Shown piece after piece: positions 59,814 to 64,000 of a stretch of 64,000 nt of DNA (positions are counted from its first letter, which is position 1; each line of letters begins with the position of its first letter). Source of the stretch: Rhodanobacteraceae bacterium ZG21-1 (GTDB taxonomy: Bacteria > Pseudomonadota > Gammaproteobacteria > Xanthomonadales > Rhodanobacteraceae). The translations under genes were made by a program, and so were the position numbers. Under the pieces are notes generated by a model. That model was not told the origin of the DNA, searched no databases, and saw only the letters and a program-made list of their open reading frames with translations. The stretch spans positions 1,918,267-1,982,266 of the forward strand of contig JAJEJU010000025.1 in NCBI GenBank assembly GCA_021390615.1, in the 5' to 3' direction.

Positions 59814-61010
59814 TTATCGCGCTGCCTGGTTCGCCGCCGGTCTGGTCAACGGCAACACCGTATTGACCAGCTGCACCAGGAATTTGCCGGATTCTTCTTC
59901 GAAGATGATGTGCCCGGAATCTTCGAACCACACCAACTGCTTGCTCGGCGCCTGCAGCGAGGCGAACCACTGCGCGGTGAGCGGCGCATTCACGGTGAGG
60001 TCGTGGCGGCCGAGGAACAGCACGATCGGGCAGCCGAAGCGGGTGGTGTCCATGAAGCTCGCCTTCATCAGCGCATTCCACAGCAGCGGCACGCTGAAAT
60101 CGCTGCCGGCGTCGCGGGCCGCCTTGTCGGCGTCGGAGTAGTCGGGGCTGAGCTTGATCAGCTGCGCATCGTGGCCCTGCTTCTCGCCGTGGAAGTAGCC
60201 GCCGTAATAGACGATCCAGCGGCGATCCACGCCGAGCTTGGCCACACTCTGCGCCGGCGTCAGCGACAGGTCGGGATACGGCGCGATGCCTTGCAGCTCG
60301 TTCACCGCCTTGGTGTTGCCGTCCTTGCGCGCCATCGCCAGCACGGTCTGGTAGCTGGCCGCCTCGCTGCGCTGCATGTCGACCACCTGGCCGACGCCGA
60401 CGTAGGCGTAGAACCAGTCCGGATGGCGCTGCGCCAACTCCACCCCGAGCACGCTGCCCCAGGAATGGCCGACCAGCACGATCTTCTGCTTGCCGTAGGT
60501 CTTGCGCAGCCAGCTCACCAGTTCCTCGGCGTCGCCGACGATGCGCTCCCTGCTCATGGTCGGCGCCACCTGCTTGGGATCGTTCTCCCGATAGGTCTTG
60601 CCGGCACCGCGCTGGTCCCACTGCACCACTGTGAAATATTCCTCCCACGGTGTCGCGTAGCTGTAACTGGCCGGCATCGTGGTGAAGCTGGGGCCGCCAT
60701 GCAGGAACAGCAGGATCGGGTTGTCGCGATGGCGGCCGCGCACGCTGATCCACTGCTCGATGCCGCCCAGGCGCACTTTCTGCATGCTCTCGATGCCGTC
60801 CGGCGTAACAATGCGGCGCATCGCGCGCAGGATCGCCGGCGCATCGACGGTGGACGCGGCAGCCGGCGCAGCGATGCTGGCATTCGGTGCCGGCGCGCTG
60901 GCGCCGATCGCTGCGCTCAGCCAGGCCATGCCGGCGATCAGGGCGATGCAGCGCCGCCAGCTCCGGCGAGCGGAACCTCGGATCGAATCGACCGGTGGGA
61001 TCTTCAACAT
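59814..61010 (-). CDS. Exported alpha/beta hydrolase (prolyl iminopeptidase-like)
   Basis: 398 residues. A long signal sequence (RSWRRCIALIAGMAWLSAAI) precedes the hydrolase. The oxyanion loop HGGPSFTT, WDQRGAGKT, the nucleophile Ser in GHSWGS, the acid in FLGRHDLTVNAP and the histidine in EDSGHIIFEE are all present, in the order of prolyl iminopeptidases and related peptidases. The ATG at 61010 follows GGAG. It lies 42 bases downstream of the membrane patatin gene on the same strand, so the two may be co-expressed. Confidence 0.87.
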   Translation of the reverse strand: MLKIPPVDSIRGSARRSWRRCIALIAGMAWLSAAIGASAPAPNASIAAPAAASTVDAPAILRAMRRIVTPDGIESMQKVRLGGIEQWISVRGRHRDNPILLFLHGGPSFTTMPASYSYATPWEEYFTVVQWDQRGAGKTYRENDPKQVAPTMSRERIVGDAEELVSWLRKTYGKQKIVLVGHSWGSVLGVELAQRHPDWFYAYVGVGQVVDMQRSEAASYQTVLAMARKDGNTKAVNELQGIAPYPDLSLTPAQSVAKLGVDRRWIVYYGGYFHGEKQGHDAQLIKLSPDYSDADKAARDAGSDFSVPLLWNALMKASFMDTTRFGCPIVLFLGRHDLTVNAPLTAQWFASLQAPSKQLVWFEDSGHIIFEEESGKFLVQLVNTVLPLTRPAANQAAR

Positions 61011-61052
61011 GGGGAGACTCCTGCGGGGGAAGGGGACCGGCCGCGGTCGGCG

Positions 61053-63266
61053 TCATGGCGCCGGCGAAAGCTGCTGGTCCAGCCACTGCGTCATGCGGTC
61101 CAGCGGATAGTGCTGCTGCAGCTGGCGACGCATCTCGTCGAACACCGGCGCCGAGATGGTCCAGCCCATCGGCAGGGGATAATCGCCCGGACACAGGCGG
61201 AAATGCCAGAGCACGTCGCCATCGGCAGGATGCTCGGCATCGAAGCGCAATGCGGCGAGCAGGCGTGCCTTCGCGTATTCGCCGCGTGCCGAGCGCGTGT
61301 CCAGCAGAGCCACCAGCGGCGCCGACACTTCGCCGCGCAGCGAAACGGGCGCGATATCACCGACCGGGCAAGCGGTGCTGTACTGGGGTACGGGTCGCGC
61401 CGCATCGTGCGCGTCGACGAAATCGCTGGCCAGCGGATCGTTGCTGATGTGCAACACGATGAAGCGCAGCGGCTGCTTGCGCTGCGCCGCGATCGTGCGC
61501 AGCCGCTCGATCAGTTCCAGCAAGGTGGTCGCGCCCGAGTTCTCGAAGTAGCCGCCATCCACCACCTGCTGCGTGCCGGGCGGCGGCGCGGCGCTCTCGG
61601 CCACGGCCGCATCCAGCGTGCCGGCCGGGCTGACGTAGGTGAAGCGCGCGCTGTTCAGCACGGCCTCGCTCAGCGGCTCGCGCGGGTCCAGCCAGTGCGA
61701 GCCGTCGTAGCCGGCGGTCCAGGGATTGACGGCGAACGGCCGGAACGGGCTCTGCACCAGCCGCCAGCCCTGCGCCACCGTGGTGCTGTTGAGGAATAGC
61801 GCCGGCGAGCCGGTATCCACGCGGCCGTCGGCGCCGCGATACAGCGCGGCGAACGGTTGCGCGAAGGCTTCCACGCCCTGCTGTCGCGCAGCCTGTTCCC
61901 AGGCCCGGCTGAGCGCGCGCGAACGATCGTCGAACCAGGCGCCGGGCAGCCAGCGCTGGGTGAAATCGACAAACAACATGTTGGCCAGGGTCGGCGCCAG
62001 GAAGTCGTGGCTGAGCAGGGTCTGCTCGCGCAGCTCGAGATGGGCCGCATCGGCCGAGGCGGGCTGGCGCAGCAGGGCGACGTAGGCGGCCAGGCCCAGG
62101 CTGCCGCCGGAGACGCCGCTGCCGGCGAACAGCTGGCGGCTCAGCAGCGGCTCGCCCGTGCTCTGTGGATGGCGCGCCTGCAGCATCGCGGTGAGCCGGC
62201 TCAACACCAGGGCAGTCCAGGCGGCGCCGCGGATGCCGCCGCCTTCGGAGGCGACCATCAGCACCGGACAGGGCTGCGTCGGCTTGCAGCGGCTATCCAG
62301 CCAGGCGTTCGCATAGTCGTCGAAATCCGCGCGCGTCTCCGCCACCGCCGCCGCCGGGCGCTGATGCGTGCTCATGCCCGGGTACTGCCGCACATGGTGG
62401 TTGTCGTTCAAATGCAGGCCGTGCAGTAGCGCGCTCATCAGCAGCAGCAAGGAAAGCAGAGGCAGGCCGATGCGGTCGGCCGCCATGCACAGGAAGCCGC
62501 CGCTCATGCAGAAGAAGCCGGCAGCGATCAGCAGAATCGCCAGCGGGCCGATGCCGTCGTGCAGTCGCGGCTGCCAGGCGATCAGCACGGTGGCCGCGAC
62601 GTTCAACAGCATGACCAGGCCGAACAGGCGCAGCGGCGTGCGTCCGAGGCGGTGCAGCTTGTGCACGCGCGGTTCGTGCGGCTCGGGCTCGTGCATGGCC
62701 GTCACGCTTTCGCCGCGCCGGTCCAGCCAGCGTCGGCGCCTGACGAAGAACGCCACCAGCAGCAGCGATTCCAGCAGCAGACCCAGGGCGCGCAGCACGC
62801 GCGGCCGGCAGGCGCTGCCCACGCTGCAAGCGCCGTGCGGCAGCGCGCGCAAGGCCAGCAGATAGCCGAGCAATACCAGCAAGGGTACGGCGGCGCCGAG
62901 CAGGCGCGGCAGCCAGCGGCGCAGTTGAACGCCACGCGCATCCTGCAGCGCCGGCCAGCGCGGATACGTCAGCCGATAAGCGTGGCGCGCGGTGTACCAC
63001 ACCGACAGCCCGGCCAGGGCGCTGCCGAGCAACAGGGCCAGGTAGCGATGGGTATCAGGATCGGTCCATACCGCGATCAGGAACAGCTCGGCGGCCTGAT
63101 CCACATTCAGCACCACCAGCACGCCGACCAGCAGCACCAGCAGCGATACCCGGATCGGCCGCGCGTGGTCCAACGCCAGCATGAAGCCGGCGATGCCACG
63201 CAGGCCGAGCGACGCCAATCGCTGCAGCCAGGTCTGCGATTCTTGCGTAGGCGCGGTGTGCGGCAT
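61053..63266 (-). CDS. Large membrane-spanning patatin-like phospholipase
   Basis: 737 residues. The first 300 or so contain about six hydrophobic segments (for example VSLLVLLVGVLVVLNVDQAA, PLLVLLGYLLALRAL, LAILLIAAGFFCMSGGFLCM). The patatin domain follows: ASEGGGIRGAAW (anion hole), the nucleophile in FAGSGVSGGSLG, and the Asp in VVDGGYFENSG. Fusion of several membrane helices to a patatin domain makes it larger than the standard family. The ATG at 63266 follows AGGGAAAGGGG; a longer frame to 63311 adds basic residues. It could remodel membrane lipids, and it is paired with a hydrolase gene. Confidence 0.83.
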   Translation of the reverse strand: MPHTAPTQESQTWLQRLASLGLRGIAGFMLALDHARPIRVSLLVLLVGVLVVLNVDQAAELFLIAVWTDPDTHRYLALLLGSALAGLSVWYTARHAYRLTYPRWPALQDARGVQLRRWLPRLLGAAVPLLVLLGYLLALRALPHGACSVGSACRPRVLRALGLLLESLLLVAFFVRRRRWLDRRGESVTAMHEPEPHEPRVHKLHRLGRTPLRLFGLVMLLNVAATVLIAWQPRLHDGIGPLAILLIAAGFFCMSGGFLCMAADRIGLPLLSLLLLMSALLHGLHLNDNHHVRQYPGMSTHQRPAAAVAETRADFDDYANAWLDSRCKPTQPCPVLMVASEGGGIRGAAWTALVLSRLTAMLQARHPQSTGEPLLSRQLFAGSGVSGGSLGLAAYVALLRQPASADAAHLELREQTLLSHDFLAPTLANMLFVDFTQRWLPGAWFDDRSRALSRAWEQAARQQGVEAFAQPFAALYRGADGRVDTGSPALFLNSTTVAQGWRLVQSPFRPFAVNPWTAGYDGSHWLDPREPLSEAVLNSARFTYVSPAGTLDAAVAESAAPPPGTQQVVDGGYFENSGATTLLELIERLRTIAAQRKQPLRFIVLHISNDPLASDFVDAHDAARPVPQYSTACPVGDIAPVSLRGEVSAPLVALLDTRSARGEYAKARLLAALRFDAEHPADGDVLWHFRLCPGDYPLPMGWTISAPVFDEMRRQLQQHYPLDRMTQWLDQQLSPAP

Positions 63267-63503
63267 CGACCCCTTTCCCTGCGGCGGCCTCCTGCCGACC
63301 GGTCGCGGCATGGTACGCCGGGTGTCCCATGGCCGGCCCGGCCGCGGTGCACACTCCTCGATGAACGGCTGTCTTGCGCTTCACCTGCCCTGCACGCATT
63401 TGCCTTGCCTGCTCACACAAGCTGCACGCATCGGCACCGAAGCTTGTGCCCCGTTCGGGCCGACGCATCGCGCTGGCCCCCACCTTCTGCGAGGCCTGTC
63501 GTC

Positions 63504-63758
63504 ATGACCATCACCGGCTTGATCATTTTCCTGCTCGTGGGCGCCATTGCCGGCTGGCTGGCCGGCGTGATCGTGCGCGGTTTCGGCTTCGGGCTGCTCG
63601 GCAATATGGCCGTCGGCATCGTCGGCGCAGTGATCGCCGGCTGGTTGCTGCCGCGGATCGGCCTGCACGTCGGCGGCGGCATCATCGGCTGGATCATTCA
63701 TGCCTTGATCGGCGCGATCATCCTGCTGCTGATCATCGGCCTGTTCCGACGCGCCTAG
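63504..63758 (+). CDS. GlsB/YeaQ/YmgE-family small membrane protein
   Basis: 84 residues with three glycine-rich hydrophobic helices (TGLIIFLLVGAIAGWLAGVI, FGLLGNMAVGIVGAVIAGWL, GWIIHALIGAIILLLIIGLF). This is the transglycosylase-associated family induced by stress; despite the name, no enzyme activity is established. The ATG at 63504 is the start; the long upstream frame is an antisense shadow. Monocistronic. Confidence 0.9.
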   Translation: MTITGLIIFLLVGAIAGWLAGVIVRGFGFGLLGNMAVGIVGAVIAGWLLPRIGLHVGGGIIGWIIHALIGAIILLLIIGLFRRA

Positions 63759-63889
63759 CCTTCGCTCGAGCGGCCTGAGCTTCCGTCATGGCGGCGGTGC
63801 GCGGCGCGGCGCCTGCCGCGGCGCTACACTCGGGGACCCGCGATCGTGACGCTGTCATGATCGCCTCCCCAGTTCCGCAGGAGCCCCGC

Positions 63890-64000
63890 ATGTCGAAGGT
63901 CCATCCGGTATCGCCCGAGTTCGCCGCGCAGGCGCGGATGCGCCACGACGACTACACGCGCCTGTACGCCGATTCGCTGCGCGACCCGGAGGGCTTCTGG
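63890..64000 (+). CDS. acs: Acetyl-CoA synthetase, N-terminal 37 codons (partial)
   Basis: The window ends inside this gene. The first residues ([20 protein letters not shown], then [17 protein letters not shown]) match the Acs N-terminus, where the adenylate-forming enzyme activates acetate. The ATG at 63890 follows CAGGAG with good spacing. Nothing of the catalytic core is visible, so identity rests on the N-terminal segment alone. Confidence 0.75.
   Translation, partial: MSKVHPVSPEFAAQARMRHDDYTRLYADSLRDPEGFW

Noticed and set aside
1..64000. tRNA, rRNA, CRISPR arrays, insertion sequences or prophage
   Set aside because: I saw no tRNA-like T-loop motifs in the gaps, no regularly spaced repeats, and no transposase or integrase domains. 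A dedicated scan could still find a small RNA.

Overview
The window is a gene-dense, high-GC stretch of gammaproteobacterial chromosome. The gene content and order fit the Xanthomonadales, most likely a Rhodanobacteraceae-type genus (Dyella, Rhodanobacter, Luteibacter or Frateuria). This rests on a CysB-CysG-CysK locus, an Lrp/AsnC regulator divergent from phenylalanine hydroxylase, a GntR(YtrA-type)-ABC operon, a MuxABC-OpmB-like efflux operon, PadR-HAAS pairs and S9 peptidases; the genus is an inference. I see no tRNA, rRNA, CRISPR array, insertion sequence or prophage, so this is mostly core and semi-core DNA with a few acquired or decaying pieces.

Layout. 0.3-4.1 kb: sulfur assimilation (cysB divergent from cysG-cysK). 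4.2-9 kb: two envelope hypotheticals, glnA with NtrC/sigma-54-like upstream signals, uppP. 9-15.5 kb: a LysR regulator divergent from a Tat-exported protein made of two tandem copies of one domain, an AI-2E-family permease, a YqjD/YqjE/YqjK-type membrane stress cassette with a DUF1328 protein, and a GT-B glycosyltransferase. 15.5-21.6 kb: PEBP-family protein, PQQ-type sugar dehydrogenase, YheT-like hydrolase with a PlsC acyltransferase, Lrp regulator/phhA, SGNH hydrolase. 22.1-23.3 kb: a RES/Xre toxin-antitoxin module with a clear inverted repeat upstream. 23.3-28.3 kb: a translationally coupled ParB-like/SulP/DUF885 operon and a YafY regulator. 28.4-30.4 kb: an overlapping operon of a DJ-1-like protein lacking its cysteine, a 57-residue protein, a NIPSNAP protein and a GFA protein.

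30.7-39.6 kb: fbp, then several odd genes: a ClpP-fold exported protein lacking the expected Ser and His, a degenerate GT51-like membrane protein, an alpha/beta hydrolase, an ATP-grasp protein, a frameshifted relic of a SPINDLY-type O-GlcNAc transferase, a patatin lipoprotein, and an AT-rich island carrying a GIY-YIG-like gene. 39.9-43.9 kb: a PadR/HAAS pair behind a perfect palindrome, an S9 peptidase and a small cytosolic protein. 44.1-53.3 kb: a complete MdtABC/MuxABC-type tripartite pump operon (adaptor, two different RND subunits, outer-membrane factor). 53.8-56.9 kb: a GntR-ABC exporter operon divergent from it. 57-64 kb: a streptogramin-lyase-like propeller, a PA0069-type radical SAM protein, a hydrolase/membrane-patatin pair, a GlsB/YeaQ protein and the first 37 codons of acetyl-CoA synthetase.

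Many genes overlap by ATGA or GTGA, which fixes several start codons. The best candidates for something new are the AT-rich GIY-YIG island, the pseudo-enzyme-like ClpP and DJ-1 paralogues, the coupled ParB-like/SulP/DUF885 operon and the two-domain Tat protein. None amounts to a proven new system.
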